The notes beneath the pieces were generated by a model, which saw nothing but the letters and a program-made list of their open reading frames with translations, ran no database searches and was not told the DNA's origin. Below, piece after piece: positions 29,940-38,905 of a DNA stretch of 64,000 nt (the first letter of the stretch is position 1; every line of letters starts with the position of its first letter). Location of the stretch: the NCBI RefSeq assembly GCF_009649175.1, contig NZ_WJPO01000008.1, forward strand, positions 1 through 64,000. The letters are read 5' to 3'. Position numbers and translations under genes: made by a program. The stretch is from Rhodovulum strictum. GTDB taxonomy: Bacteria; Pseudomonadota; Alphaproteobacteria; Rhodobacterales; Rhodobacteraceae.

Positions 29940-31475
29940 CTAGCGTTCGGTCAGTTTCAGTTCGATCCGCCGGTTCTGGGCGCGCCCGGCCTCGGACCCG
30001 GCCTCGGCGACCGGGTGGAACTCGCCGAACCCGGCGGCGGCCAGCCGGTCGGGCGGAAAGCCCAGATCGTCGATCATGAAGCGCACGACCGACAGCGCGC
30101 GGGCCTGGCTCAGCGCCCAATTGTCGGCGAACTCGGCCCCCGGCGCGAGCGGCACATCGTCGGTATGGCCGTCGACGCGCAGGATCCAGTCGATCTCGGC
30201 CGGGATGTCGTCGGCCACGTCGCGCAGGATGGCGACCACATTGGCGATCTGCGCCGCGCCATCGGGCGAAAGCTGCGCACGCGCAGGCTGGAACAGCACC
30301 TCGGACGAAAATGCAAAGCGGTCGCCCACGATCCGCACCCCCTCGCGCCCCGCGAGCAGGCGGCGCAATTCGCCAAAGAATTCCGAGCGATAGGTTTCCA
30401 GATCGCGCTTTTCCTCGGCCAGCCGCCGCGCTTCTTCCTCAAGCCGCCTGCGCTCGGCCTCTTCCAGATCGGCGCGGGCGCGTTGCTCGGCGGCGGCGCG
30501 GGCAAGGGCTGCGTTCAGCCGGTTGCCCAGCGTTTCGATCTGCACCTGCGCCGCCGCGTCGCGCGCGGTCGCCTCGTCCAGAAGCCCCTGGAGATCGCCC
30601 AGTTCGGCGCGCAGGGCCGCGATCTGGCGGTTCAGCAGGGTCAGGCGGCGCTGGCTTTCGGCTGACAGCGCCTCTTCCTCGGCCAGCGCGCGATTGGCCT
30701 GGGCCAGAAGGGCGGCGCGGCGGTCGGCCTCGGTCAGCGTTTCGGCGGCCTGCGTCTCGGCCGCGGCGCGGGCGGCATCGGCGGCGGCCAGCAGGGTCAG
30801 CGTCTCTTCGGCACGGGCGCGTTCGGCCTCCAGCGCCAGCGTGGTCGCGGTCAGGGCGTCCTCGGCCCCGGCAAGCCGGTCGCGCAGCACCGCGGCCGCC
30901 GCCGCCTCGGCCAGCCGCGCGGCCTCTTCTTCGGACAGGTCGGCCTGAAGCGAGGCAACCTCGTCCGCCAGTGCGGCGCGTGCGGCTTCGGTCCCGGCCT
31001 GCTCGGCCCGCAGATCGGCGATCAGCGCCTCAAGCGCCTCGCGCCGGGCCGCGGCCAGCCGGGCGGCCTCGGCCTGGGCATCGACTTCGGCGCGGGTCGC
31101 GGCCAGCGTGCGGGCAAGGCGTTCCTGTTCGGACAGCAACCCCGCGCGTTCGGTTTCCAGCTCTGCCACCCGGGCCGCCCGCGCCTCGGCCTCGGCCCGC
31201 GCCGTCCCCAGCGCGCCGGTCAGGCTGCCGATCTGCTGTTCCAGTTCGGCCCCGCGGCGGCGTTCCATCCCCAGCGCATCGGACAGCGCGGCAATCTCGC
31301 TGCCCAGTTGGGACAGTTCGCTTTCCTGATCCGAAATCGTGTCGCGCAGCACTTCCTGCACGATCATGAAGATCGACAGCACGAACATCAGCACCAGCAG
31401 AAGCGCGGTCATGGCATCGACGAAGCCGGGCCAGATCGAGGCCTGAAACCGGTTGCTGCGCCGCGTCAGCGCCAT
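29940..31475 (-). CDS. MotB/OmpA-like stator protein with long coiled coil
   Basis: Encodes 511 residues. A MotB-plug-like N-terminus has one membrane helix (about 18-40) that starts FVDAMTALLL; Asp20 is at the position of the ion-carrying Asp of MotB. Residues about 45-390 are one long Ala/Glu/Arg heptad-rich coiled coil. The C-terminal 115 residues form an OmpA-like peptidoglycan-binding domain with VDGHTDDVPL and AQNRRIELKL. The start is ATG 31475, 4 bp after the MotA/ExbB-like gene; the two are surely one operon. It should be a cell-wall-anchored, ion-driven complex whose target is unknown. No flagellar, Tol or Zorya genes are nearby. Confidence 0.85.
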   Translation of the reverse strand: MALTRRSNRFQASIWPGFVDAMTALLLVLMFVLSIFMIVQEVLRDTISDQESELSQLGSEIAALSDALGMERRRGAELEQQIGSLTGALGTARAEAEARAARVAELETERAGLLSEQERLARTLAATRAEVDAQAEAARLAAARREALEALIADLRAEQAGTEAARAALADEVASLQADLSEEEAARLAEAAAAAVLRDRLAGAEDALTATTLALEAERARAEETLTLLAAADAARAAAETQAAETLTEADRRAALLAQANRALAEEEALSAESQRRLTLLNRQIAALRAELGDLQGLLDEATARDAAAQVQIETLGNRLNAALARAAAEQRARADLEEAERRRLEEEARRLAEEKRDLETYRSEFFGELRRLLAGREGVRIVGDRFAFSSEVLFQPARAQLSPDGAAQIANVVAILRDVADDIPAEIDWILRVDGHTDDVPLAPGAEFADNWALSQARALSVVRFMIDDLGFPPDRLAAAGFGEFHPVAEAGSEAGRAQNRRIELKLTER

Positions 31476-31479
31476 GGGA

Positions 31480-32682
31480 TCAGCTCCACCGCTCGTCCCC
31501 GGGGGCAAGCCGCGACAGCACCCGGCCCAGTGCCGCCAGATCGCCGCGCAGGTCGGTCACGGATTCCTGCCGCCCCGAGGACATTTCTTCGAGGATGCGC
31601 AAAAGCTGCATGTCGATCGAACGCAGGCGCATCCGCGCCTCGGCATCGGCCATCGCGCCCTCTTCGCCCATCCGCGCCTCGATCGCCGCGGCGGCGCGTT
31701 CCTGGCCCTGCGCAACGCGCGCCAGCGCGGCGGTCACGTCCTGACTGTAGCCCAACTGCGCCTCGAGGGCGACGCCCAGCGTTTCCACCGCATCGGCCAG
31801 CGCTCCGACCCTGGTTTCCAGTGCCTGACGGGCATCGTCGGCCCGGGCAAAGAGCGCGTGCATCCCCTCCATCTGCTCGGCAAGCTGGTCGAGCGTGGCG
31901 GCCAGCAGGCCGGTTTCGGTGCCGCTTTCGCCCTCGCCCTCGCCCGCGGACAGGCCGATCCGGGTGATGGTGGACAGCCATTCCTCAAGCTCGCGGTAGA
32001 ACCGGTTCTGGCCGTGGCCCGCGAACAGTTCCAGAAGCCCCACCACCAGCGAGCCCGCCAGCCCCAGAAGCGACGAGGAAAACGCCACGCCCATGCCGCC
32101 AAGCTGCGCTTCGAGCCCGGTCATCAGCCGCCCGAACACCGCGACGCCGCCTTCGCCTTCCTCTGGCGCAAGCGAGCGGATCGTCTCGACCACCGCGGGA
32201 ACGGTGGTCGCAAGCCCGTAGAAGGTGCCCAGAAGACCAAGGAAGATCAGAAGGTTGACGATGTAGCGCGTGATGTCGCGCGCTTCCTCGATGCGGGTGG
32301 CGACCGAGTCGAGGATCGAGCGGGCCGAGGCCGCGCCGATCTGCATGCGCCGCCCCCGCCGCTTGCGCAACAAGGCCGCCAGCGGGGCCAGAAGCCGCGG
32401 CGCGCGGGTCAGTTCATGGCCCGGCCGTCCGGCGGCGAAATCCTCGATCCAGCGCACCGAGGCGATCAGCTGGATCACCTGAAGGAAACAGGCCACCACG
32501 CCGACCAGAAACACCAGAAAGATCGCGCCGTTCAGATAAAGATTGGCCAGAAAGACCGGCGCGACCTGCGGATAGGCCAGATAGGCGCCCGCCGCGAACA
32601 GCCAGACCGAGACCAGCATCAGCAGGATCTGGCGCCGCGGCCGGGAGAATTGCGGATCGGCCTCGCGCTCGGTCATGGCCAT
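31480..32682 (-). CDS. MotA/TolQ/ExbB-like proton-channel protein
   Basis: Encodes 400 residues with four membrane segments, near 18-38, 48-74, 138-158 and 195-220. The third and fourth are separated by a short loop, and they contain the polar residues typical of MotA/TolQ/ExbB (LGLLGTFYGL, GVAFSSSLLGLAGS). The C-terminal 150 residues are a helical cytoplasmic tail with coiled-coil character. It is followed after 4 bp by the MotB/OmpA-like gene. Together they should form an ion-powered inner-membrane motor. An alternative start is the ATG two codons later. Role unknown. Confidence 0.85.
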   Translation of the reverse strand: MAMTEREADPQFSRPRRQILLMLVSVWLFAAGAYLAYPQVAPVFLANLYLNGAIFLVFLVGVVACFLQVIQLIASVRWIEDFAAGRPGHELTRAPRLLAPLAALLRKRRGRRMQIGAASARSILDSVATRIEEARDITRYIVNLLIFLGLLGTFYGLATTVPAVVETIRSLAPEEGEGGVAVFGRLMTGLEAQLGGMGVAFSSSLLGLAGSLVVGLLELFAGHGQNRFYRELEEWLSTITRIGLSAGEGEGESGTETGLLAATLDQLAEQMEGMHALFARADDARQALETRVGALADAVETLGVALEAQLGYSQDVTAALARVAQGQERAAAAIEARMGEEGAMADAEARMRLRSIDMQLLRILEEMSSGRQESVTDLRGDLAALGRVLSRLAPGDERWS

Positions 32683-32750
32683 GGGGGCGCCCCGTCCCGA
32701 TTGATGTCGCCGCTAATTCTAGGGTATCGGACCCGACCGAACAACTATCA

Positions 32751-33290
32751 TTAGGTCTTGAGCGCCCGGACCCGCGCGGCAAGCCAGGCCAGATCCGCAT
32801 CCTCGATGCCCAGTTCGGCCAGGTGATCGACGGTGTTGAACAGGTATTCGTCGTTCGGCCCCATGCCCCCTGCCGCCCGCGCGATGATCTGCGCCTGGTC
32901 TTCCAGCGGCAGCCCGCCGCAATATTGCACATGGTCGGGGTCGATCACATAGGCCAGGCTGGTCAGCCCGTCGGAGCCGTCATCGAACAGCACATCCAGT
33001 TCGGTCTCGAAATAGGCCGAGGAAATCAGTTCGCGCTCACGCAGATAGGCCAGCGTCGCGGTTTCGGTGCCGGGCTCGGCGCGCAGGACGACGCCGTGGC
33101 ATGTGGCACCGGGGGCCGCGTCAAGCGCCAGCACCAGCCCCGGATCGGTCTCGGTCCCGCGATGATGGATCGAGCGCATGCAAAAGCTGCGATGCCAGCC
33201 GTCCAGCCGGGCCAGCCGCCGCTCGGCCACCGGAAAACCCGGCTTCCACAGAAGCGAGCCATAGCCGAACACCCACAGCCCGTCGCGCAT
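32751..33290 (-). CDS. chaC: gamma-glutamylcyclotransferase (ChaC-like)
   Basis: Encodes 179 residues. The family signature VFGYGSLLWKPGF starts at residue 7 and binds the gamma-glutamyl substrate; RSIHHRGTETDPGLVLAL and DEYLFNT are typical of ChaC. ChaC enzymes cleave glutathione to 5-oxoproline and Cys-Gly in the cytoplasm. The ATG at 33290 gives the normal length; longer frames upstream are antisense to the DUF2125 gene. It lies upstream of the stator-like pair on the same strand, 68 bp away, with no obvious functional tie. Confidence 0.88.
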   Translation of the reverse strand: MRDGLWVFGYGSLLWKPGFPVAERRLARLDGWHRSFCMRSIHHRGTETDPGLVLALDAAPGATCHGVVLRAEPGTETATLAYLRERELISSAYFETELDVLFDDGSDGLTSLAYVIDPDHVQYCGGLPLEDQAQIIARAAGGMGPNDEYLFNTVDHLAELGIEDADLAWLAARVRALKT

Positions 33291-33356
33291 CGTTCTGGTC
33301 CTTGTTGCCTGGCCCCTGTAAACCGCAAAGCGAGGGCGGGCGAAAGGGGGCGCGCG

Positions 33357-34358
33357 ATGCGTCGGATCCTGACAGTGACGGTTCTGGCCGCGATGCTGTG
33401 GTCGGGCTATTGGGCGATCACAGCGCGCGGGCTGCAAACCGGCATCGCGGCCTGGGTCGAGACGCGCCGGGCCGAGGGCTGGGCGGCGGATTACGCCGAC
33501 ATGCAGGTGACGGGATTTCCGCTGCGTTTTCAGACCATGCTGCGCGACCTGATGCTGGCCGATCCCGAAACCGGGCTGGCCTGGAGCGCGCCCGTCTTCC
33601 GGATCGAGGCCGAGGCGTATCGCCCGAACCGCGTGCGGGCGATCTGGCCCGAGGTGCAGCAGCTTGCCACGCCCGACGAGACCATCGCCATCGGCGCGGA
33701 ACGCATGGAAGCGCAGATCGCCCTGCGCCCCGGTCCGGCGCTGGAGGCGCAGGACGCCGCCTTTGCGCTGGATCAGGTGTCGCTGGCCTCGTCGCTGGGC
33801 TGGGAGGCCTCGCTGGCGCGCGGCGCGTTGACCGCCACGGCCGTCGACGGGCGCGAGAACGCGCATCGGATCGGCTTTGCGGCCGAGGAGGTGCGGCTGC
33901 CCGCGCGGCTGGTGGCGCTGGTCGACCGGGCGGGCATCCTGCCGGGGCTGTTCGAGCATCTGCGCATCGACGCGGTACTGGGATTCGACGCGCCCTGGGA
34001 CCGGCGCGCGATCGAGGAGCGGCGACCGCAGATCACCCGGATCGAACTGACGCGGCTGGACGCGAAATGGGGCGATCTGGAGCTGAGCGCGGCGGGGGTG
34101 CTGGATGTCGATGCGGCGGGCCTGCCCACGGGCATGCTGACGGTGCGGGCGACGAACTGGCGCGACATGGTGGCGATTGCGCGCGCATCTGGCCGGTTGC
34201 CGGGCGGGCTGGCCGATCGGCTGGAAGAGGCGCTGGGCCTGATCGCCGGGCTGTCGGGGCGGCCCGAAACGCTGGACGTGCCGCTGCGGCTGGCGGCGGG
34301 TCAGACCTGGCTGGGCCCGGTGCCGCTGGGGCCGGTGCCGGATTTCACGATCCGCTAG
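33357..34358 (+). CDS. DUF2125 protein
   Basis: Encodes 333 residues. An N-terminal signal or anchor helix (residues 3-20) is followed by a mainly beta periplasmic-type region. Segments such as GFPLRFQTMLRDL and TLDVPLRLAAGQTWLGP resemble DUF2125, a family of unknown function common in alphaproteobacteria. The ATG at 33357 has GAAAGGGGG about 9 bases upstream. Its TAG stop overlaps the stop of the convergent extensin-like gene at the palindrome CTAG. Confidence 0.75.
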   Translation: MRRILTVTVLAAMLWSGYWAITARGLQTGIAAWVETRRAEGWAADYADMQVTGFPLRFQTMLRDLMLADPETGLAWSAPVFRIEAEAYRPNRVRAIWPEVQQLATPDETIAIGAERMEAQIALRPGPALEAQDAAFALDQVSLASSLGWEASLARGALTATAVDGRENAHRIGFAAEEVRLPARLVALVDRAGILPGLFEHLRIDAVLGFDAPWDRRAIEERRPQITRIELTRLDAKWGDLELSAAGVLDVDAAGLPTGMLTVRATNWRDMVAIARASGRLPGGLADRLEEALGLIAGLSGRPETLDVPLRLAAGQTWLGPVPLGPVPDFTIR

Positions 34359-35203
34359 CGGCAATAGGCGCCGTTGCGATGCCGCGCGGTGTCGAAATGC
34401 AGGTGGTCCTGATGAAAGCGGTCGGCTTCGGGACCCAGAACGGTGCCGAAGGGGCCGCAGGCGGCCTTGTGCACCTGGCGCAGGATCTTGCTCTGGGCGG
34501 GGTCGCGCCAGCCGCCCTGCACGGTGATCTGGCTGCCATTGGCCAGCGTCAGCGCCGAGACATCCACCGCGCGCCCGCGGCCATGTTCCGAGATCTTGGC
34601 CCCGGCCTGCCGGTTACGCGGCCGGCAGATGTAATGCGCGGCAATCTCGAGCTGGACCAGCCCGCCGCCCTTCTGGCCGACCGCGGGTTTCGCGCCCTCG
34701 GACACCCAGCGGCGCAGCGCGCGGGCGGTGTCGCACTCCATCGTTGCGGCCTGGCTCAGCCGCACGCCATCGACCGAGGTCACCCGCACCGGCCGCTCGA
34801 CGCCGCAGCCCTGGACCTGGCTGAGGATCGGCGCGATTTCCTCGCCCCGGATCCGGTCATCGCCGCAGATCGCCCCGCGCCGGGCCGTCAGCACGTTCGA
34901 GGGCTGGCTGCGCACCCCCGAAGCCGACAGCGCCGCGGTCTGGAAGGGCCGCTCGGGCCGCGGGAGGGGACGCAGCGACAGGGCCAGCGCGGCGGCGGGG
35001 ATGGGCATCGCCACGGCCTCGCGCGGGGGGGCGGGGCGCAGCGCGGGGGGCATCTGGGCGGGGCGGGTGGCGGGTTCGGCGCGGGCCACCTGCACCGGGT
35101 CGGGCAGCGGGCGCGGTTCGGGACGCGGCGAGGTGTCGAGCCCCGCCAGCGCCGGCACCGCGGCCAGAGCCAGAACCAGCGCGCCGCCCCATCGGCGGAT
35201 CAT
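34355..35203 (-). CDS. extensin-like C-terminal domain protein
   Basis: Encodes 282 residues. A signal peptide (residues 1-20) precedes a Pro/Arg-rich linker to about residue 95. The remainder is an extensin-like C-terminal domain (DUF882/peptidase M15-like class) with CGVERPVRVTSVDGV, SEHGRGRAVDVSALTL and DRFHQDHLHFD. The HGRGRAxD and HxH elements are like the zinc site of D,D-carboxypeptidases, so it may act on peptidoglycan in the periplasm. Its start overlaps the tyrA-type gene stop by 4 bases (ATGA). Confidence 0.82.
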   Translation of the reverse strand: MIRRWGGALVLALAAVPALAGLDTSPRPEPRPLPDPVQVARAEPATRPAQMPPALRPAPPREAVAMPIPAAALALSLRPLPRPERPFQTAALSASGVRSQPSNVLTARRGAICGDDRIRGEEIAPILSQVQGCGVERPVRVTSVDGVRLSQAATMECDTARALRRWVSEGAKPAVGQKGGGLVQLEIAAHYICRPRNRQAGAKISEHGRGRAVDVSALTLANGSQITVQGGWRDPAQSKILRQVHKAACGPFGTVLGPEADRFHQDHLHFDTARHRNGAYCR

Positions 35204-36120
35204 TGCTGCTTCCTAACGCGGCCGAAATCGGGCGCATCGGTGTCCTGCCCGGCCTCGATGATGCCGCGGCGGATGGCGCGGGTATGCGTGAAATAGTCGA
35301 ACAGCATCTCGCCCTGCCCTGTCCTGATCGCGCGCTGAAGCGCAAAGAGTTCCTCGGTGAACCGGCCCAGGATATCCAGCGTCGCGTCCTTGTTGGTCAG
35401 GAACACGTCGCGCCACATCGTCGGGTCGGACGCTGCAATACGGGTGAAATCGCGAAAGCCCGCGGCCGAATACTTGATCACCTCGCTGTCGGTGACGCGG
35501 CGCAGGCCATCGGCCACGCCGACCATCGTATAGGCGATCAGGTGCGGCACGTGGCTTGTCACCGCCAGCACCAGGTCGTGATGGTCGGCATCCATTTCCT
35601 CCACATTGGCGCCCATCTTTTGCCACAATTCGCGCAGCCGGTCTACTGCCACGCGATCTGTAGCGTCCACGGGGACCAGGAGACACCAGCGGTTGTCGAA
35701 AAGTTCGGCAAAGCCCGAGCGGGGGCCGGAATGTTCGGTGCCTGCCAGCGGGTGGGCCGGGATGAAATGCACGCCTTCGGGAATATGGGGGCCGACCGCG
35801 TCGATCACCGCGCGCTTCACCGAACCCACATCGGTCACGGTGGCGCCGGGTGCGAGATGCGGCGCGATTTCCGCGGCCACAGCGCCCATCGCGCCCACGG
35901 GCACGGCCAGAACCACCAGATCGGCCCCGGCGACCGCCTCGGCCGCGGTGTCGGTCACCCGATCGACCAGACCGATCTCGGCCGCGATGGCGCGGGTTTC
36001 GGCCGAGCGCGCGGTGCCCACGATTTCACCGGCAAGGCCCGCCCGGCGCATGGCCAGCGCCATGGAGCCCGCGATCAGGCCCAGCCCGATCAGCGCCACG
36101 CGGTCGTAGAGCACGCTCAT
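35200..36120 (-). CDS. tyrC: prephenate/arogenate dehydrogenase (TyrA/TyrC family)
   Basis: Encodes 306 residues. The NAD-binding motif [15 protein letters not shown] starts at residue 12, and [20 protein letters not shown] and [10 protein letters not shown] are the catalytic family motifs. It oxidatively decarboxylates prephenate and/or arogenate in tyrosine synthesis, in the cytoplasm. ATG 36120 overlaps the hisC stop by 4 bases, and the stop overlaps the extensin-like start by 4. A separate chorismate mutase domain is absent. Confidence 0.92.
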   Translation of the reverse strand: MSVLYDRVALIGLGLIAGSMALAMRRAGLAGEIVGTARSAETRAIAAEIGLVDRVTDTAAEAVAGADLVVLAVPVGAMGAVAAEIAPHLAPGATVTDVGSVKRAVIDAVGPHIPEGVHFIPAHPLAGTEHSGPRSGFAELFDNRWCLLVPVDATDRVAVDRLRELWQKMGANVEEMDADHHDLVLAVTSHVPHLIAYTMVGVADGLRRVTDSEVIKYSAAGFRDFTRIAASDPTMWRDVFLTNKDATLDILGRFTEELFALQRAIRTGQGEMLFDYFTHTRAIRRGIIEAGQDTDAPDFGRVRKQQ

Positions 36121-37202
36121 CGCGCGCCCTCGCGGAAGCGGGCGATGGCATGGGCGGCGCGGCGGCAGGCCGGTTCGTCGCCGACCGTGATGCGCAGCGC
36201 CTCGGGCAGCTTGTAGCCCACGACCATGCGCACGATCAGCCCTTGCGTTTTCAGGAAGGCATCGCAGGCGCGCGCCTCGTCGGGATCGGCGAAACGGGCG
36301 AGGACGAAATTCGCATGGCTCTGGTCGGTCGGCACGCCGATGCCGTTCAGCGCCTCGGTCAGCCAGGTGCGCATGCGCGCATTCTCGGCCTGGCAATGGC
36401 GCGTGTAGTCGATGTCGCGCAGTGCGGCCTCGGCGGTTTCAAGCTGGGTGGTCGACAGGTTGAACGGCCCGCGGATGCGGTCAAGCACGCCGATCACCTC
36501 GGCCGGGCCATAGCCCCAGCCGATGCGCAAGCCCCCCAGACCGTAGATCTTGGAGAAGGTGCGCGTCATCACCACGTTCTGCCGCGCCTCGACCAGCGCC
36601 GCGCCGCCATCGAAGCCGTCGACGAATTCGGCATAGGCACCGTCGAGCACCAGGATCGCCTGCGGCGGCAGACCATTGGCCAGCCGCGCGGCATCCTCGG
36701 CCGGGATCATCGTGCCGGTGGGGTTGGCCGGGTTGGCGATGAAGACCAGCCGCGTGCGGTCGGTGCAGGCGGCAAGGATCGCGTCGACATCGACCACGCG
36801 CGCACGTTCGGGCACCTCGACCGGCGTGGCCCCGGCGGCAAGCGCCGAAATGCGGTACATGGCAAAGCCATGCTCGGTATGGATCACTTCATCCCCCGGC
36901 CCGGCATAGGCCTGGCAGAGGAAGGTGATGATCTCGTCCGAGCCCACGCCGCAGATCACGCGGGCGGGATCGACCCCATGGATCTCGCCGATGGCGGCGC
37001 GCAACTCGGCATGGTCGGTCGAGGGGTAGCGGTGCAGGCTGTGGACGGTCCGCGCAAAGGCCACCCGCGCCTTTTCCGAGGGGCCAAAGGGGTTTTCGTT
37101 CGACGATAGCTTGATCACGTCGGACATCCCCGCGATCTTCGACTGCCCGCCCACATAGGGGGCAATATCGAGGATCCCGGGCTGGGGCATGATGAGGGTC
37201 AT
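36117..37202 (-). CDS. hisC: histidinol-phosphate aminotransferase
   Basis: Encodes 361 residues of PLP fold type [11 protein letters not shown] near the N-terminus binds substrate, [10 protein letters not shown] and DGAYAEF hold PLP contacts, and the PLP lysine lies in [20 protein letters not shown]. It transaminates histidinol phosphate; enzymes encoded beside tyrA often also transaminate prephenate, phenylpyruvate or 4-hydroxyphenylpyruvate. Overlap with the dehydrogenase gene supports such a dual role, but this is inference. No His-rich leader peptide was found upstream. Confidence 0.92.
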   Translation of the reverse strand: MTLIMPQPGILDIAPYVGGQSKIAGMSDVIKLSSNENPFGPSEKARVAFARTVHSLHRYPSTDHAELRAAIGEIHGVDPARVICGVGSDEIITFLCQAYAGPGDEVIHTEHGFAMYRISALAAGATPVEVPERARVVDVDAILAACTDRTRLVFIANPANPTGTMIPAEDAARLANGLPPQAILVLDGAYAEFVDGFDGGAALVEARQNVVMTRTFSKIYGLGGLRIGWGYGPAEVIGVLDRIRGPFNLSTTQLETAEAALRDIDYTRHCQAENARMRTWLTEALNGIGVPTDQSHANFVLARFADPDEARACDAFLKTQGLIVRMVVGYKLPEALRITVGDEPACRRAAHAIARFREGAR

Positions 37203-37275
37203 CGGCGTCTCTCCTTGCGGGGCATCCCTAGCCGACAGGCCGGGACGAGGCCAGCGGGAAAAACGGGTGGTGCGG

Positions 37276-37812
37276 CTAGCCTTTTTTGGCCCGCGCCGAC
37301 AGCCAGTCCATCGCCGCCATCAGCACGCCCGACAGCACGAAGACCATGTGGATCACCACCAGCCAGAACAGTTCCTCGCTGCCAAAGACCGCATCGGCGG
37401 CCTGCTGGCCGATCTCCATGAAGCGTTTGAGCAGGTGGATCGCCGAGATGGCCACGATCGAGGCGATGAGCTTCATCTTGAGGCCCGAGAAATCCACCGC
37501 GCCCATCCAGTCGGGCCGGTCGACATGTTCGCCGATATCGAGTTTCGAGACGAAATTCTCGTAGCCCGAGAACAGCACGATCAGCAGAAGATTGGCCGCC
37601 AGCGTCAGGTCGATCAGCGTCAGGATCGCCAGGATCGCCTTGTCGCTGGACATGGTCAGAACCTGCGGCGCGTAATAGGCCAGTTCGCGCAGGAAGACGA
37701 TTGCCAGCATCCCCAGCGACACGACAAGCCCCAGATACATCGGCGCCATCAGCCAGCGCGAGGCGAACAGGCTGCGTTCGAAATTGCTTTCAAGAGCCGG
37801 TTTTTCGGCCAT
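37276..37812 (-). CDS. YqhA/UPF0114-family membrane protein
   Basis: Encodes 178 residues with three or four membrane segments (about 20-45, 60-82, 105-130 and 148-168). The sequence matches the YqhA family (TIGR00645): [39 protein letters not shown] and [20 protein letters not shown]. It should be an inner-membrane protein of unknown function. The ATG at 37812 was chosen because the conserved region starts there. It lies 73 bp upstream of nothing on its own strand except a gap before hisC's promoter region end. Confidence 0.85.
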   Translation of the reverse strand: MAEKPALESNFERSLFASRWLMAPMYLGLVVSLGMLAIVFLRELAYYAPQVLTMSSDKAILAILTLIDLTLAANLLLIVLFSGYENFVSKLDIGEHVDRPDWMGAVDFSGLKMKLIASIVAISAIHLLKRFMEIGQQAADAVFGSEELFWLVVIHMVFVLSGVLMAAMDWLSARAKKG

Positions 37813-37891
37813 TCCGCGAGTCCCTTTTGTCGGCGCGCCCGGACCGAGCGTTACTGCCCGCAAGGCGGGCTGGCAAGCGGCACGCAACGAA

Positions 37892-37922
37892 GACGGCCCG
37901 CCCCTGTCCGGGGCGGGCCGTC
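37892..37922 (-). terminator. terminator after rpsD
   Basis: A perfect 13-bp stem pairs 37892-37904 with 37910-37922 across a 5-base loop. On the minus strand it is followed by TTCGTTGCG. It lies 26 bp after the rpsD stop. Confidence 0.85.
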
Positions 37923-37947
37923 GATGCCGTTTCGCTGCGCGGAAGGA

Positions 37948-38568
37948 TCAGTTCTGCGCGTAGAATTCGATGACGAGGTTCGGTTCCATCATGACCGGGT
38001 AGGGCACATCCGACAGGCCGGGCGTGCGCACGAATTTCGCGGTCATCCTGGAATGGTCCACCTCGATGTAATCGGGCACGTCACGCTCGGCCAGTTGCAC
38101 GGCTTCGAGCAGGGCGGCCATCTGCTTGGAGCGGTCGCGCACCTCGACCACGTCGCCTTCCTTGACGCGGTAGGACGGGATGTTGACCCGTTGCCCGTTC
38201 ACAAGGACATGGCCGTGGTTCACGAATTGCCGGGCGGCAAAGATCGTGGGCACGAACTTGGCGCGGTAGACGACCGCATCCAGACGGCGTTCCAGCAGGC
38301 CGATCAGCAGCTCGCCGGTGTCGCCGCGCTGACGCTCGGCCTCGGCATAGATGCGGCGGAACTGTTTCTCGGTCAGGTCGCCGTAATAGCCCTTGAGCTT
38401 CTGCTTGGCGCGAAGCTGCATGCCGAAATCGGACAGCTTGCCCTTGCGGCGCTGGCCGTGCTGGCCGGGGCCGTATTCGCGGCGGTTGACGGGGGATTTC
38501 GGACGGCCCCAGATGTTTTCGCCCATCCGGCGGTCGATCTTGTACTTGGCAGCGGTGCGTTTGGTCAC
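37948..38568 (-). CDS. rpsD: 30S ribosomal protein S4
   Basis: Encodes 206 residues, a primary 16S rRNA-binding protein that nucleates the small subunit body. The S4 RNA-binding domain begins [12 protein letters not shown] around residue 93 and contains [14 protein letters not shown]. The start is GTG 38568 with AAGGAG 8 bases upstream. It is a single-gene transcription unit with its own strong promoter, structured leader and terminator. Confidence 0.97.
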   Translation of the reverse strand: MTKRTAAKYKIDRRMGENIWGRPKSPVNRREYGPGQHGQRRKGKLSDFGMQLRAKQKLKGYYGDLTEKQFRRIYAEAERQRGDTGELLIGLLERRLDAVVYRAKFVPTIFAARQFVNHGHVLVNGQRVNIPSYRVKEGDVVEVRDRSKQMAALLEAVQLAERDVPDYIEVDHSRMTAKFVRTPGLSDVPYPVMMEPNLVIEFYAQN

Positions 38569-38711
38569 GGCTGATCTCCTTCAATCGGGCGCCGCGCGGG
38601 GGCGGCAATGAAGGGCGTTGTCCTTTGCCCCGGGTCTGGTCCGGGGCCGACAGGCATCCCCTTGCGGGGGCCACCAACACCAATGAAAGACCCGGCCACG
38701 GGGGCCGGGAT
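38569..38711 (-). promoter_or_regulatory. structured 5' leader of rpsD
   Basis: The deduced rpsD leader is about 140 bases and contains three hairpins: 38691-38697/38703-38709 (7 bp, followed on the minus strand by TCTTTCATT), a CCCC/GGGG stem near 38657-38670, and 38627-38633/38641-38647 (7 bp). S4 represses its own synthesis in several bacteria by binding mRNA leaders, so this may be an autoregulatory region. That role is inference. No gene is present in the 337-bp gap 38569-38905 beyond this leader, its promoter, and the start region of the divergent gene. Confidence 0.45.
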
Positions 38712-38717
38712 GGCGCG

Positions 38718-38745
38718 CTTATACAGATGCCGCCCGCGCTGTCAA
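38718..38745 (-). promoter_or_regulatory. sigma-70 promoter of rpsD
   Basis: On the minus strand TTGACA (38745-38740) and TATAAG (38723-38718) are separated by 16 bp. This is the best sigma-70-type match noticed in the window. Transcription would begin near 38711. Confidence 0.75.
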
Positions 38746-38905
38746 TGCCTGCCGCCGGGGTTGCACGCCCCCCCGCCCCGGGCGCGCTGCCTGTTCGGCA
38801 GGCGGCGCAGGCCATTGCGGCGGGCCGATCCGCAGGAAACCGGCCGAAGCGGTTTACAGCCCTGCGAAAACCGTCTTTGCTGCGGGCAAAACCGCGCGAG
38901 ACATC

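Noticed and set aside
29940-32682. Zorya anti-phage system
   Set aside because: The MotA/MotB-like pair resembles ZorAB in plan, but no ZorC, ZorD or ZorE gene is adjacent and the coiled coil lies in the MotB-like partner, not as a ZorA tail. Kept as an uncharacterised motor.
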